Source: Marivita hallyeonensis (GTDB taxonomy: Bacteria; Pseudomonadota; Alphaproteobacteria; Rhodobacterales; Rhodobacteraceae). From it: a stretch of DNA of 64,000 nt. The notes beneath the pieces are model-generated. The model was not told where the DNA came from and searched no databases. It saw only the letters and a program-made list of their open reading frames with translations. The stretch covers positions 62,001 through 126,000 of the forward strand of contig NZ_FQXC01000005.1 of NCBI RefSeq assembly GCF_900129875.1, given 5' to 3'. The position numbers and the translations under genes are program-made. Each line of letters starts with the position of its first letter. The stretch's first letter is position 1. Below, piece after piece: positions 44,691-53,629 of the stretch.

Positions 44691-44721
44691 CGCCGGACGT
44701 CACAAGGATGACGATCCGGCG
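44691..44721. terminator. Strong hairpin between convergent genes
   Basis: CGCCGGACGTCA at 44691-44702 pairs with TGACG at 44709-44713 and TCCGGCG at 44715-44721, with a single bulged A and loop CAAGGA. It lies between the 3' ends of the oxidoreductase (44672) and the small secreted-protein gene (44724). No T-run is present, so termination is possible rather than sure. Confidence 0.45.
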
Positions 44722-44723
44722 AT

Positions 44724-45047
44724 CTAGAACTTCGCGCATCCCGTGAAGCCTTCGGCTTTGAGGAAATCCTCGAAGTCGACATCGGTCGCGCTGTTGATCT
44801 TCAGATTGAGGTTCAGCGAAGCGGCGAGAATGCGGTCTTGGTCGTATTCATCGTCGCAGCGGTACTGGGTGGACCAGTCGCTCCAACGCACGTCGAACAC
44901 CATGCGTTGATCGCTTTGACGGTAGAAATAGCCACGAACAGTGTCTTTCGGAACGACATAGCGTCCGTTGACGACGATCATCTCGGCCACGGCGCCGGTT
45001 GCCGTGATCGAAGTCAGGAGCGCCAAGGCAAGCGTGCGTCGTTTCAT
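44724..45047 (-). CDS. Small secreted protein of unknown function
   Basis: This 107-residue protein has a signal peptide (MKRRTLALALLTSITATGAVA) and a mature part with two cysteines (QYRCDDEYDQDRI and GFTGCAKF) and many aromatic residues. It is probably periplasmic. I do not recognise a family. It faces the oxidoreductase gene, and its upstream side is a 181-base gap before mcd's end, which contains repeat copy 3. Confidence 0.62.
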   Translation of the reverse strand: MKRRTLALALLTSITATGAVAEMIVVNGRYVVPKDTVRGYFYRQSDQRMVFDVRWSDWSTQYRCDDEYDQDRILAASLNLNLKINSATDVDFEDFLKAEGFTGCAKF

Positions 45048-45143
45048 GTCCGGCCACCCGTGAAACCCGTTCGATTATCTCGATCACGATGCACGGTGGC
45101 TGCCGCCGTGGCAATTTTGAAGTTTATGACCCGGCAAGTAATC

Positions 45144-45155
45144 GCTGTAGGTCGG
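45144..45155. repeat. Decayed copy 3 of the dispersed palindromic repeat
   Basis: GCTGTAGGTCGG at 45144-45155 is the exact reverse complement of the right arm at 29900-29911 (copy 2), but the partner arm is degenerate. It lies in the gap between the small secreted gene and the end of mcd. Confidence 0.45.
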
Positions 45156-45184
45156 TTCGGCTGACGGTTGTGGGCAACAGAAGA

Positions 45185-45202
45185 TGCCCCGCCGAAGCGG
45201 GG
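45185..45202 (-). terminator. Hairpin downstream of mcd
   Basis: GCCCCGC at 45185-45191 and GCGGGGC at 45196-45202 form a perfect seven-base stem with loop CGAA. There is no clear T-run after it on the minus strand, so it could be a terminator or an RNA-stabilising hairpin for mcd mRNA. Confidence 0.5.
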
Positions 45203-45228
45203 CTCAACACTGTCTGCGACGGTTGGGG

Positions 45229-46917
45229 TTACCCCAGAAGCCGTCGCGCGATGACCTGAGCCTGAATCTCGGCGGCACCCTCAAAGATGTTCAGGATCCG
45301 CGCGTCACACAGGATGCGGCTGATCTTGTATTCAAGCGCAAACCCGTTGCCACCGTGGATTTGCAGCGCGTTGTCGGCGGCGGCCCAAGCGACGCGCGCG
45401 CCAAGCAGCTTGGCCATGCCAGCCTCGAGGTCGCAGCGACGGCCTTCATCCTTTTCGCGAGCCGAGAAGTAGGTGAGCTGGCGCGCGATCATGATCTCGA
45501 CTGCCATCATCGCCAGTTTCGACGCGACGCGCGGGAAGTGGATGAGCGCCTTGCCAAACTGCTTGCGGTCCTGCGCGTAGGCCATGCCTTCGTCCAGCGC
45601 GGATTGTGCCACACCAATGGCGCGGGCGGCGGTCTGGATGCGGGCGCTTTCGAAGGTCTCCATCAGCTGTTTGAAGCCTTTGCCCTCTTCCATGCCCAAG
45701 AGGTTCTCACCCTTCACTTTGAAATCGTCAAAGTTAACGGTGTATTCCTTCATGCCGCGATAGCCGAGCACCTCGATCTCTCCGCCCGAGATGCCGGGGT
45801 CCTGCCACGGCGCCTCGTCGGTGCCCGGCGTTTTCTCTGCCATGAACATCGACAGGCCTTTGTAGTTGTCGGTGTCGGGCACGGTGCGGGCGAGGACGGT
45901 CATCACATGGGTGCGCGCGGCGTGGGTGATCCACGTCTTGTTGCCATTGATGATCCAGTCACCGTTTTCGTCTTTCACAGCCTTCGTGCGGAGCGAGCCG
46001 AGGTCGGAGCCCGTGTTCGGTTCCGTGAACACGGCGGTCGGAAGGATTTCGCCGGACGCGAGACCCGGGAGCCACTTTTCTTTTTGCTCATCCGTGCCGC
46101 CAGCGATCACCAACTCCGCCGCGATCTCGGACCGGGTGCCGAGCGAGCCGACGCCGATGTAACCCCGAGATAGTTCTTCCGAAACGACGCACATGGAATT
46201 CTTCGTTAGACCAAAACCGCCATGCTCCTCGGGGATGGTCAGGCCGAAGACACCCATTTCGGCCAACTCGTCGATGATTTCCATCGGGATGAGTTCATCC
46301 TTAAGGTGCCATTCGTGGGCGTAGGGTTCGACCTTGTCGACCGAGAAGCGGCGGAACTGTTCGCGGATCATGTCAAGCTCGTCATCAAGGCCGCACGCCC
46401 CGACGGTCAATTCAGCGCTGCGTTCCTGCATCAATTCTACGAGGCGGACCCGTGCGGCCTGCGTGTTGCCTTCTTGCGTGAGACGCATGACTTCGGGCGC
46501 CATCAGTGCGCGCATGTCGTCCTGGCCCAGCCCGATATCCTGCAGGCGTACGATTTCGCCCTGATTCATCTGGATGCCGCCATAGATCTGCCAGAGGTAT
46601 TCGCCAAAGGCGATTTGGTGGATCAGCTGCTCGACCTCGCCGAATTTGCCATCGGCCTGCAGACGTTCGGCCCAGCCCTGCATCTGGCGGAGCGATTCGA
46701 CATACGTGGCAAGCCATGCCAGGCCATGCGCCGCAGTCTGATTGTCCTCGATCAGCGCGCCAGAGACGCGGCCATCGGCCTCGACCATCTCCCGGACGCG
46801 GGTCGTCGCAAGCTCAAGCACCTTGTTGGCCGGATCAACGGCGGCCGCGGTCAGCGTCAGCAGATCGGGCAGAATGATGTCCGTGGTCAGGGTGAGGTCT
46901 TGTCCGTCGTGGGCCAT
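45229..46917 (-). CDS. mcd: (2S)-Methylsuccinyl-CoA dehydrogenase
   Basis: The 562-residue protein is an acyl-CoA dehydrogenase with a long N-terminal helical extension of about 160 residues, which is the mark of methylsuccinyl-CoA dehydrogenase; ordinary members have about 380. Core motifs are FGLTIPEEHGGFG, FTEPNTGSDLGSLRT, GNKTWITHAA, YRGMKEYTVNFDD and IHGGNGFALEYKISRILCDARILNIFEGAAEIQ (substrate and flavin contacts). It forms mesaconyl-CoA in the ethylmalonyl-CoA pathway. The ATG at 46917 has AAAGG nine bases upstream and is preferred over 46926. Electrons should pass to ETF. Confidence 0.88.
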   Translation of the reverse strand: MAHDGQDLTLTTDIILPDLLTLTAAAVDPANKVLELATTRVREMVEADGRVSGALIEDNQTAAHGLAWLATYVESLRQMQGWAERLQADGKFGEVEQLIHQIAFGEYLWQIYGGIQMNQGEIVRLQDIGLGQDDMRALMAPEVMRLTQEGNTQAARVRLVELMQERSAELTVGACGLDDELDMIREQFRRFSVDKVEPYAHEWHLKDELIPMEIIDELAEMGVFGLTIPEEHGGFGLTKNSMCVVSEELSRGYIGVGSLGTRSEIAAELVIAGGTDEQKEKWLPGLASGEILPTAVFTEPNTGSDLGSLRTKAVKDENGDWIINGNKTWITHAARTHVMTVLARTVPDTDNYKGLSMFMAEKTPGTDEAPWQDPGISGGEIEVLGYRGMKEYTVNFDDFKVKGENLLGMEEGKGFKQLMETFESARIQTAARAIGVAQSALDEGMAYAQDRKQFGKALIHFPRVASKLAMMAVEIMIARQLTYFSAREKDEGRRCDLEAGMAKLLGARVAWAAADNALQIHGGNGFALEYKISRILCDARILNIFEGAAEIQAQVIARRLLG

Positions 46918-47057
46918 GAATCGCATCCTTTTCAGCTTTGCGCTTGAATAGGCACTTTGCAGGTGCAGCGCAACAAAAATACCAAGTCGGCGCCGGATTT
47001 GTTCAAAAATTGCGCCTTGAAATGCTGCGTCGCGGCGTTAGGGGCGGCGCTGCACAC

Positions 47058-47095
47058 AAAAAAACCGGGTACAGCACATATGGCGCACCCGGTTT
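47058..47095 (-). terminator. Rho-independent terminator after pckA
   Basis: AAACCGGGT at 47062-47070 pairs with ACCCGGTTT at 47087-47095, with A residues at 47058-47064 (a T-run on the minus strand). It ends the leftward pckA transcript. Confidence 0.85.
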
Positions 47096-47126
47096 CAAAG
47101 TATATTGGACGTGCTGACGCAGCAGT

Positions 47127-48725
47127 TCAGCCGATGGCAGCGGCCTTCACGTCGTCATCGATAAACGGCACGTACTGCGCGAAATTGTCCGCGAACATCT
47201 GCACCAGCTTTTGCGCCTGAGCATCGTAGGCGTCCTTGTCGTTCCACGTGCGGCGCGGATCGAGCAGCATATCCGTCACGCCTTCGACGCGCACCGGAAC
47301 TTCGAAGCCGAAATTCGGGTCCTTGCGGAACTCGGCCTCGGCCAGGCTACCATCGAGTGCGGCGGTCAGCAGGGCGCGCGTGGCCTTGATCGGCATTCTC
47401 TGCCCTTGGCCATAGGCGCCACCTGTCCAGCCGGTATTCACCAGCCAGCAAGTTGCGCCATGCGAGGCGATTTTTTCTCGAAGCAGGTTGCCGTAGACTT
47501 CAGGGCGGCGCGGCATGAAAGGCGCGCCAAAGCAGGTCGAGAATGTGGGTTCAGGTTCGGTGACACCACGCTCTGTCCCGGCCACCTTGGAGGTAAAGCC
47601 CGACAGGAAGTGATACATCGCTTGCGCCGGTGTCAGGCGCGAAATCGGAGGAAGAACACCAAATGCGTCACAGGTCAGCATGATGATGTTTTTTGGGTGC
47701 CCACCCAGCGCAGTGGAAGACGCGTTCGAAATGTAATCGAGCGGGTAAGCACAGCGCATGTTGGCAGTGAGGCTGTCATCCTGAAAGTCGAGCTCGAACG
47801 TTTCCGGATCAAAGACCATGTTTTCGATCACCGTGCCGAACTTGGTCGTCGTGGCGTAAATCTCCGGCTCTGCCTCGGCGCTCAGGTTGATCGTCTTGGC
47901 GTAGCAGCCGCCTTCGAAGTTGAAGGTGCCACGGTCGGACCAGCCGTGTTCGTCGTCGCCGATCAACACGCGGTTCGGATCGGCGGACAGTGTCGTTTTG
48001 CCGGTACCCGACAGACCAAAGAAGATGGCGGTATCGACCGGGTTGCCGACGGCGTGGTTGGCCGAGCAATGCATCGGCATGATGCCCTTGTCCGGCAACA
48101 GGTAATTCAGCAGCGAGAAGATCGATTTCTTGTTTTCACCCGCGTATTCCGTGCCACCAATCAGGATCAGCTTCCTGTCGAAGTTCATTGCGATCACGGT
48201 TTCGGACCGGCAGTCGTGCCGCTTCGGGTCTGCCTGGAAGGACGGGCAGTTGATGACCGTGAAGTCGGCCTGGAAGGTGTCGAGGTCCTCGCGATCGGGA
48301 CGGCGCATCATGTGGCGGATGAACAGGTTGTGCCACGCGAGCTCCTGAACGAAGCGCACGTCGATGGAATGCTTCGGGTCTGCCCCGCCGGTCAGATCCT
48401 GAACGAAGTATTCGCGACCCTTCATGTGATCGAGCATGTCGGCGTACAGCGCGTCGAACCCTTCGGGTGACATTTCGGCGTTGTTTTCCCACCAGATCGT
48501 ATCGGCAACGCTGTCCGTCTTGACGACGTGCTTGTCCTTGGGAGAGCGGCCGGTGAACTTGCCGGTGGTGACAAGGAAGGCTCCGCCGTTGCCCAATGTG
48601 CCTTCGCCGCGTTTCAGTGCGGCCTCGATCAGCGCCGGCTCTGTGAGGTTGTAATAGACATTGCCGAGCCCGTTGATCTGCTGATCTTCAAGTCGGAATT
48701 CCGGGTTCACCCGTCCAAATGTCAT
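47127..48725 (-). CDS. pckA: Phosphoenolpyruvate carboxykinase (ATP)
   Basis: The 532-residue protein has the ATP-PEPCK signatures [48 protein letters not shown] (kinase P-loops 1 and 2) and [18 protein letters not shown]. It turns oxaloacetate into PEP, the first step of gluconeogenesis, needed for growth on acetate and TCA acids, consistent with the ethylmalonyl-CoA pathway genes nearby. The ATG at 48725 gives the family start ([10 protein letters not shown]). It is divergent from chvI over a 344-base region. Confidence 0.96.
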   Translation of the reverse strand: MTFGRVNPEFRLEDQQINGLGNVYYNLTEPALIEAALKRGEGTLGNGGAFLVTTGKFTGRSPKDKHVVKTDSVADTIWWENNAEMSPEGFDALYADMLDHMKGREYFVQDLTGGADPKHSIDVRFVQELAWHNLFIRHMMRRPDREDLDTFQADFTVINCPSFQADPKRHDCRSETVIAMNFDRKLILIGGTEYAGENKKSIFSLLNYLLPDKGIMPMHCSANHAVGNPVDTAIFFGLSGTGKTTLSADPNRVLIGDDEHGWSDRGTFNFEGGCYAKTINLSAEAEPEIYATTTKFGTVIENMVFDPETFELDFQDDSLTANMRCAYPLDYISNASSTALGGHPKNIIMLTCDAFGVLPPISRLTPAQAMYHFLSGFTSKVAGTERGVTEPEPTFSTCFGAPFMPRRPEVYGNLLREKIASHGATCWLVNTGWTGGAYGQGQRMPIKATRALLTAALDGSLAEAEFRKDPNFGFEVPVRVEGVTDMLLDPRRTWNDKDAYDAQAQKLVQMFADNFAQYVPFIDDDVKAAAIG

Positions 48726-49069
48726 TTGCCAAGCTCCTGTAGCCGCGCCCAGTGCGGCGGTGGTAGATTGGGCCGCAAAACAAAGCGCCCACCCGTCAAC
48801 ATCGCGTCGAAGGTGCTCGGGTCTTAACACGCACATTCCAAAGCTGAACAGGACGCAAACGCGCAGTTAGCGCAACCAAATCGGGTTTAGCGCAACCATG
48901 GCGATGTCCCGCCGGACAAGGTGATGCAAATTAGCCATTCGTAAGGACTTTTCGGTCTGAATAGGGCGGTGAGACCAAAGTGATTCGCAAAATTGGATTG
49001 GCGCAAAGGGAAAAAAGACGCATAATGGCGGAAAAAAGATAAATGAGAGCAGAACAAGGAACACAATCC
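48726..49069. promoter_or_regulatory. Divergent pckA/chvI control region with 20-bp-spaced direct repeats
   Basis: This 344-base gap holds no gene. TTAGCGCAACCA occurs at 48867-48878 and again at 48887-48898, exactly 20 bases apart, and GCGCAA recurs at 49001. OmpR-type regulators bind direct repeats placed on one face of the helix. In Agrobacterium, pckA expression depends on ChvG/ChvI, so these are candidate ChvI sites for both genes. AAGGA precedes the chvI ATG. Confidence 0.55.
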
Positions 49070-49774
49070 ATGTCGAAAATCGCCCTTGTGGACGATGACA
49101 GGAATATCCTGACATCCGTTGCGATCACCCTTGAGGCAGAGGGGTTCGAGGTCGAAACATATAATGATGGGCAGGCCGCGCTGGATGCCTTCAACAAGAA
49201 GATGCCGGATATGGCCGTCTTTGACATCAAGATGCCAAGGATGGATGGCATGGACCTGCTACAGCGGGTGCGCCAAAAGTCGAAAATGCCAGTCATTTTC
49301 CTCACCTCCAAAGATGACGAAATCGACGAGGTTCTCGGACTGCGCATGGGGGCAGATGACTACGTCAAAAAGCCGTTTTCCCAGCGCCTTCTGGTGGAGC
49401 GTATTCGTGCGCTTCTGCGTCGGCAGGATGCCGTTGCAGGTGACGCCGCAGGCGGAGAGGTCGAAGAGGCCAAGCTCATGGTGCGCGGTGATCTGACGAT
49501 GGATCCGTTGCGCCATTCGGTGTCCTGGAAAGGCCAGGATGTGTCGCTGACCGTCACCGAATTCCTTTTGCTGCAGGCGCTTGCCCAACGCCCCGGTTTC
49601 GTGAAGTCGCGGGATCAGCTGATGGATGTCGCCTACGACGATCAGGTCTATGTCGATGATCGCACGATCGATAGTCATATCAAGCGCTTGCGCAAGAAGA
49701 TGCGCACGGTCGATAATGAATTCTCGGCTATCGAAACGCTCTACGGGATCGGGTACCGTTACAACGAAGAGTGA
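49070..49774 (+). CDS. chvI: Response regulator ChvI
   Basis: The 234-residue protein has an OmpR/PhoB organisation: receiver domain with acidic DDD (residues 8-10), phospho-acceptor Asp52 in [17 protein letters not shown] and KKPF near residue 103, then a winged helix ([44 protein letters not shown]). It is the partner of ChvG; this acid- and envelope-sensing pair controls exopolysaccharide, motility and carbon genes in alphaproteobacteria. The start at 49070 gives [10 protein letters not shown] with AAGGA upstream. Confidence 0.93.
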   Translation: MSKIALVDDDRNILTSVAITLEAEGFEVETYNDGQAALDAFNKKMPDMAVFDIKMPRMDGMDLLQRVRQKSKMPVIFLTSKDDEIDEVLGLRMGADDYVKKPFSQRLLVERIRALLRRQDAVAGDAAGGEVEEAKLMVRGDLTMDPLRHSVSWKGQDVSLTVTEFLLLQALAQRPGFVKSRDQLMDVAYDDQVYVDDRTIDSHIKRLRKKMRTVDNEFSAIETLYGIGYRYNEE

Positions 49775-49776
49775 CC

Positions 49777-51492
49777 ATGGCTTTGGTTGAAGGCGCCAAC
49801 ACCGGAAACTCCGGCGGGCGCAAAGATGCAGATGTGGTGCTCGGGGACGACTGGGTCGCCCCCGACAAAACCGTTGAGTCCGAAGTTCGCGACAGTCGCG
49901 AAAGGCGGGGGCTATTTTCGCTCAATCGGTCACCGCTGACACGCAAGATCATCACGTTCAACCTTGTCGCCCTCAACTTTCTGGTTGCGGGCATTCTCTT
50001 TTTGAATTCGTCGCGCGACACGCTGGCTGAGCAGAAGGCGAATGCTGTCCGCGTCGAAGCGGAACTGATCGCGGACGTGTTCGAGGCAGAGGCATCCGGG
50101 ATCAATACCGTCAACCTTGGGACCGGTCAGGGCGTCGATGTGGCCAGAACCCTGAATGAAATCGAGGTGCGCCCTGGGCTGCGTGTTTTCGTGTTCGATT
50201 CCGCCCGGTTCCTTGTGGGCGATATCGATGGCGGCACGGCGGGATTTGCCGATCTGGGCGGTGCAGAGCGCCCCACCGTCATTTCTGATTTCCTGTTGAC
50301 CGTCTGGACCGGCGTCTCCTCCATCTTCCGCCCCGAAGTTGGAGGCGAAGATCTGACACTGGAGGACGGTCTACGCCGGCAAATCGAGGAAACAGACCCA
50401 TCCGTGACGCGGGTGGACCGGAGCGAAGGTCCCAGCGGTGAGACCATCTTTACCGCCTTGAGCCCGATCGAGGTCGACAGCGGCGTCGCAGGGACGATTG
50501 CGCTTGTCAGTTTTGCGCCGGAAATCGATGCCGCGGTGCGGCTGGAACGCGAGAACGTCCTGCAGATGTTCGTGATCGCGACGCTCGTATCGATCGGTCT
50601 TAGCCTTGTGCTAGCCTCGACAATCACTAACCCGATTTCGAACCTCGCTGACGCGGCCGAAGTGGGTCGCGAACGGAACCGCCGGAACGTCGCTTCCGGG
50701 CGGATCCGCATCCCGGACCTTACGGCTCGCCCGGATGAGATCGGTCGTCTGTCCGGCGCGTTGCGCGGCATGGTTGCGGCGCTTTACGACCGGATCGATG
50801 CAAATGAACAGTTCGCGGCGGACGTGGCCCACGAAATCAAGAACCCGCTGGCCTCCTTGCGCTCTGCCGTTGGGACTTTGCGGCTTGCCAAGCGGCCGGA
50901 CCAGGTGAACCGCCTTCTTGACGTGATTGACCACGACGTGCGCCGGTTGGACCGGCTGGTCAGCGACATCTCGAACGCTTCCCGCCTCGATAGCGAACTG
51001 GTGAAAGAGGAAGAGGCAGAGTTCAACCTTCTGGACATGCTCGCAAATCTTGCGCAGTTCCTCGGCGAAGATGCCAAGCGGCAGGGGATCGAATTCATCT
51101 CTGACTTGCCGCCGCGCGCAATCATGGTGCACGGGCTTGAGGCACGTCTGGCGCAGGTTTTTGTCAACCTGATCACCAATGCGATCAGCTTTTGTGAAGA
51201 CGGTGATGCGATCCGCCTTTGGGCTCGCAGGCGCGAAAACCGTGTTCTGATCGTGGTTGAAGATACGGGTCCCGGTATCCCGGATGAGGCACTGACGAAG
51301 ATCTTCAAACGCTTCTATTCCCAGCGGCCGGAAAACGACTTCGGCAACAATTCCGGGCTTGGCCTCGCCATCTCCAAGCAAATCGTCGAGGCGCATGGCG
51401 GGGTGATCTGGGCCGAAAACATTCGCCCGACCGAAGCTGATGCCACATCCGAACCTCTCGGCGCGCGATTTGTGGTCGGCTTGCCGCTCTAG
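49777..51492 (+). CDS. chvG: Sensor histidine kinase ChvG
   Basis: This 571-residue protein has an N-terminal helix (ITFNLVALNFLVAGILFL), a large periplasmic loop, a second helix (MFVIATLVSIGLSLVLA), a HAMP linker, the phosphorylated His352 in DVAHEIKNPLASLRSA, and ATPase motifs NLITNAISF (N), VEDTGPGIPD (G1) and FGNNSGLGLAISKQIVEAHGG (G2). It starts just after chvI (ATG at 49777, or GTG at 49771 overlapping the chvI stop). HPr kinase follows after nine bases, a known alphaproteobacterial arrangement. Confidence 0.93.
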   Translation: MALVEGANTGNSGGRKDADVVLGDDWVAPDKTVESEVRDSRERRGLFSLNRSPLTRKIITFNLVALNFLVAGILFLNSSRDTLAEQKANAVRVEAELIADVFEAEASGINTVNLGTGQGVDVARTLNEIEVRPGLRVFVFDSARFLVGDIDGGTAGFADLGGAERPTVISDFLLTVWTGVSSIFRPEVGGEDLTLEDGLRRQIEETDPSVTRVDRSEGPSGETIFTALSPIEVDSGVAGTIALVSFAPEIDAAVRLERENVLQMFVIATLVSIGLSLVLASTITNPISNLADAAEVGRERNRRNVASGRIRIPDLTARPDEIGRLSGALRGMVAALYDRIDANEQFAADVAHEIKNPLASLRSAVGTLRLAKRPDQVNRLLDVIDHDVRRLDRLVSDISNASRLDSELVKEEEAEFNLLDMLANLAQFLGEDAKRQGIEFISDLPPRAIMVHGLEARLAQVFVNLITNAISFCEDGDAIRLWARRRENRVLIVVEDTGPGIPDEALTKIFKRFYSQRPENDFGNNSGLGLAISKQIVEAHGGVIWAENIRPTEADATSEPLGARFVVGLPL

Positions 51493-51501
51493 CCATTTCC
51501 C

Positions 51502-51927
51502 ATGACCCGAACGGACCCGCTCACGATCCACGCCACCGCCGTTGCAGTGGCAGGGCAAGCGGCGATGTTCATCGGTGCATCCGGGTCTGGGAAATCCTCA
51601 CTTGCCCTTGAGATGATGGCGCGCGGTGCTGATCTGGTGGCCGATGATCGGGTCATCGTGACACGAGAGAGCGACAGTCTTTGGGTCTCTTGTCCGGACC
51701 CGTTGCGGGGCAGAATTGAGGCGCGAGGGCTGGGCATTCTTCATGCGCGGTCCGTCGACCGGGCGCGCCTAGCCGTGGTGGTCGACATGGATCAGACGGA
51801 GCAGACACGCATGCCGCCCGAGCGGAGCATCGAATACCTTAACGTCAAGCTCCCGCTGCTTCACAATGTTGCGTCGCAGCATTTTCCTGCCGCCCTTATA
51901 CAATATCTAAAGTCCGAGGCCCTTTAG
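51502..51927 (+). CDS. hprK: HPr kinase/phosphorylase, short alphaproteobacterial form
   Basis: At 141 residues this is much shorter than the roughly 310-residue HprK of Firmicutes; only the catalytic C-terminal domain remains, with Walker A GASGSGKSSLALEMM and DDRVIVTRE. This is the usual alphaproteobacterial type. It would phosphorylate HPr on a serine (Ser49 region of the HPr encoded at 53304). It lies in the chvI-chvG-hprK-rapZ-EIIA-HPr run, linking PTS state to this two-component system. Confidence 0.9.
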   Translation: MTRTDPLTIHATAVAVAGQAAMFIGASGSGKSSLALEMMARGADLVADDRVIVTRESDSLWVSCPDPLRGRIEARGLGILHARSVDRARLAVVVDMDQTEQTRMPPERSIEYLNVKLPLLHNVASQHFPAALIQYLKSEAL

Positions 51928-51946
51928 GCGGGACTCGGGACACATA

Positions 51947-52879
51947 ATGGGGAATGGCGCTGCCATGTCGGTTCGCAGTCGAATTGTTCTGGTCACGGGG
52001 CCTTCGGGCGCAGGGCGATCCACTGCGATCAACGTGCTGGAAGACGTAGGCTTTGAAGCCATCGACAACATTCCGTTGCGGATCGTGCCGCATCTTTTCG
52101 ATGATGCCCCGCAGGATCGGCGTCTGGCCATCGGCATCGATGTGCGGAATCGCGATTTTTCGATGAAGCGGTTGCTGCGCCTTCACACTGATTTGCTGAA
52201 ACAGGAGGATGGCGCGGTCACGTTGCTGTATCTTGATTGCCGTCCCGACATCCTCGTGCGCCGGTTCTCCGAGACGCGTCGCCGCCACCCCCTGTCGCCG
52301 GAGGAGACGCCGGAGCTTGGCATTGCACAGGAAATCGCACTTCTGGGGCCGGTTCAGGCCCGCGCCGACATCGTCATTGATACATCAAAGCTAAGCCCGC
52401 ACGACCTCAAGTCCGAGCTTCACCGTTGGTTTGTCGACAGTTCAGACCAGCGTATGGCGGTATCGTTGCAGTCTTTTTCGTACAAACGGGGCATACCGCA
52501 CGGTGTCGACATGGTTTTCGACTGCCGTTTCCTGTCGAACCCGCATTGGGAGTCAGACTTGCGGTCCAAAACCGGCCTTGACGCCGAAGTGCGCGATTTT
52601 GTGATGCAAGACACTCGACTCGCGCCATTTTTGAACCAAATCACTCGAATGTTGGCATTTCTGCTTCCAGAATTTGAAACTGAAGGCAAAACGCATGTGT
52701 CTGTCGGTTTCGGGTGTACCGGAGGGCAACACCGATCAGTTGCCGTGACGGAAGATGTGGCACAGACCCTTGCAGAGCAGGGCTGGCGGGTGTCAACTCA
52801 TCACAAGGAACTGTCGCGCCGGGAAGGGGTGGCGACCGGCGGTGTGACCATGCCGCAAGCTGGAAAGGCAACTCGGTGA
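51947..52879 (+). CDS. rapZ: RNase adapter / nucleotide-binding protein RapZ (YvcJ family)
   Basis: The 310-residue protein has an N-terminal P-loop domain (VTGPSGAGRSTAINVLED) and the RapZ C-terminal domain (SFSYKRGIPHGVDMVFDCRFLSNPHW, VSVGFGCTGGQHRSV). In enterobacteria RapZ guides RNase E to the GlmZ sRNA; in other groups the family is only known to bind nucleotides. The start may be 51947 or 51965 (MSVRSRIVLV). The ending GTGA overlaps the EIIA start. It belongs to the PTS/ChvIG cluster. Confidence 0.9.
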   Translation: MGNGAAMSVRSRIVLVTGPSGAGRSTAINVLEDVGFEAIDNIPLRIVPHLFDDAPQDRRLAIGIDVRNRDFSMKRLLRLHTDLLKQEDGAVTLLYLDCRPDILVRRFSETRRRHPLSPEETPELGIAQEIALLGPVQARADIVIDTSKLSPHDLKSELHRWFVDSSDQRMAVSLQSFSYKRGIPHGVDMVFDCRFLSNPHWESDLRSKTGLDAEVRDFVMQDTRLAPFLNQITRMLAFLLPEFETEGKTHVSVGFGCTGGQHRSVAVTEDVAQTLAEQGWRVSTHHKELSRREGVATGGVTMPQAGKATR

Positions 52880-53277
52880 TTGGGATCGTGATCGTGGCCC
52901 ATGGGGGTTTGGCGCAGGAGTACCTGTCCGCCGTCGAACACGTTGTCGGTCACCAACCCGGAATGGCCGCAGTTTCAATTGCCGCCGATCACAACCGCGA
53001 GGCAAAGCAGCTTGAAATCTGTTCGGTCGCGGATGCCGTGGACACCGGAGACGGCGTCGTCATCGTCACGGACATGTTCGGGGGCTCGCCATCGAACCTT
53101 AGCCTGCGGGCCTGCCAACCGGAAAATCGCCGGATCGTCTACGGCGCAAATCTGCCTATGCTGATCAAACTGGCGAAAAGCCGCAACAAAACCGTGCCGG
53201 AAGCGGTGCGCGCGGCATTGGACGCAGGTCGGAAATACATTGACAGCCAGAACATATCCTTGGATCAGAGCGCCTGA
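52876..53277 (+). CDS. PTS EIIA domain protein, mannose type
   Basis: The 133-residue protein begins VIGIVIVAHGGLAQEYL with the phospho-accepting His9 and has VVIVTDMFGGSPSNLSL, typical of the mannose EIIA fold. No EIIB/EIIC sugar-transport genes are adjacent, so it is probably regulatory. The GTG start at 52876 overlaps the rapZ stop as GTGA and is the only sensible start. It receives phosphate from HPr, encoded just downstream. Confidence 0.9.
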   Translation: MIGIVIVAHGGLAQEYLSAVEHVVGHQPGMAAVSIAADHNREAKQLEICSVADAVDTGDGVVIVTDMFGGSPSNLSLRACQPENRRIVYGANLPMLIKLAKSRNKTVPEAVRAALDAGRKYIDSQNISLDQSA

Positions 53278-53303
53278 TCACAGGGAGTGGGAGGCCCGTC
53301 CGT

Positions 53304-53582
53304 ATGTCGGCGACTGCAAAGCGCGTATTGAAAATCATCAATGAGAAGGGGTTGCACGCTCGCGCTTCCGCCAAACTGGTTGAAGTGGTAGAAGGGTTCG
53401 ATGCAACGGCCGAGGTCCAGAAAGACGGGATGAGCGCGTCCGGCGACAGCATCATGGGGCTTTTGATGTTGGCAGCCTCCAAAGGAAGCTCTATTGAGGT
53501 GCACACCTCGGGCCCAGACGCAGAACCGCTAGCCGCCGCGATCGAGACGCTGGTGGCCGATCGTTTCGGCGAGGGATGCTGA
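53304..53582 (+). CDS. ptsH: Phosphocarrier protein HPr
   Basis: This 92-residue protein has the HPr active site KGLHARASAKL with phospho-His18 and the HprK recognition region ASGDSIMGLLMLAASKG, with Ser49 as the likely regulatory site. It carries phosphate from enzyme I (not in this window) to EIIA. GGGAGG sits upstream of the ATG. It is the last gene of the chvI-to-HPr run. Confidence 0.94.
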   Translation: MSATAKRVLKIINEKGLHARASAKLVEVVEGFDATAEVQKDGMSASGDSIMGLLMLAASKGSSIEVHTSGPDAEPLAAAIETLVADRFGEGC

Positions 53583-53629
53583 CCATCGGGTGAGCGCAGG
53601 CAACCGGAAACAGGACGTAACACTGGCCT

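Noticed and set aside
47211-48470. Long plus-strand open frame across pckA
   Set aside because: Shadow of pckA, whose P-loop motifs are on the minus strand.
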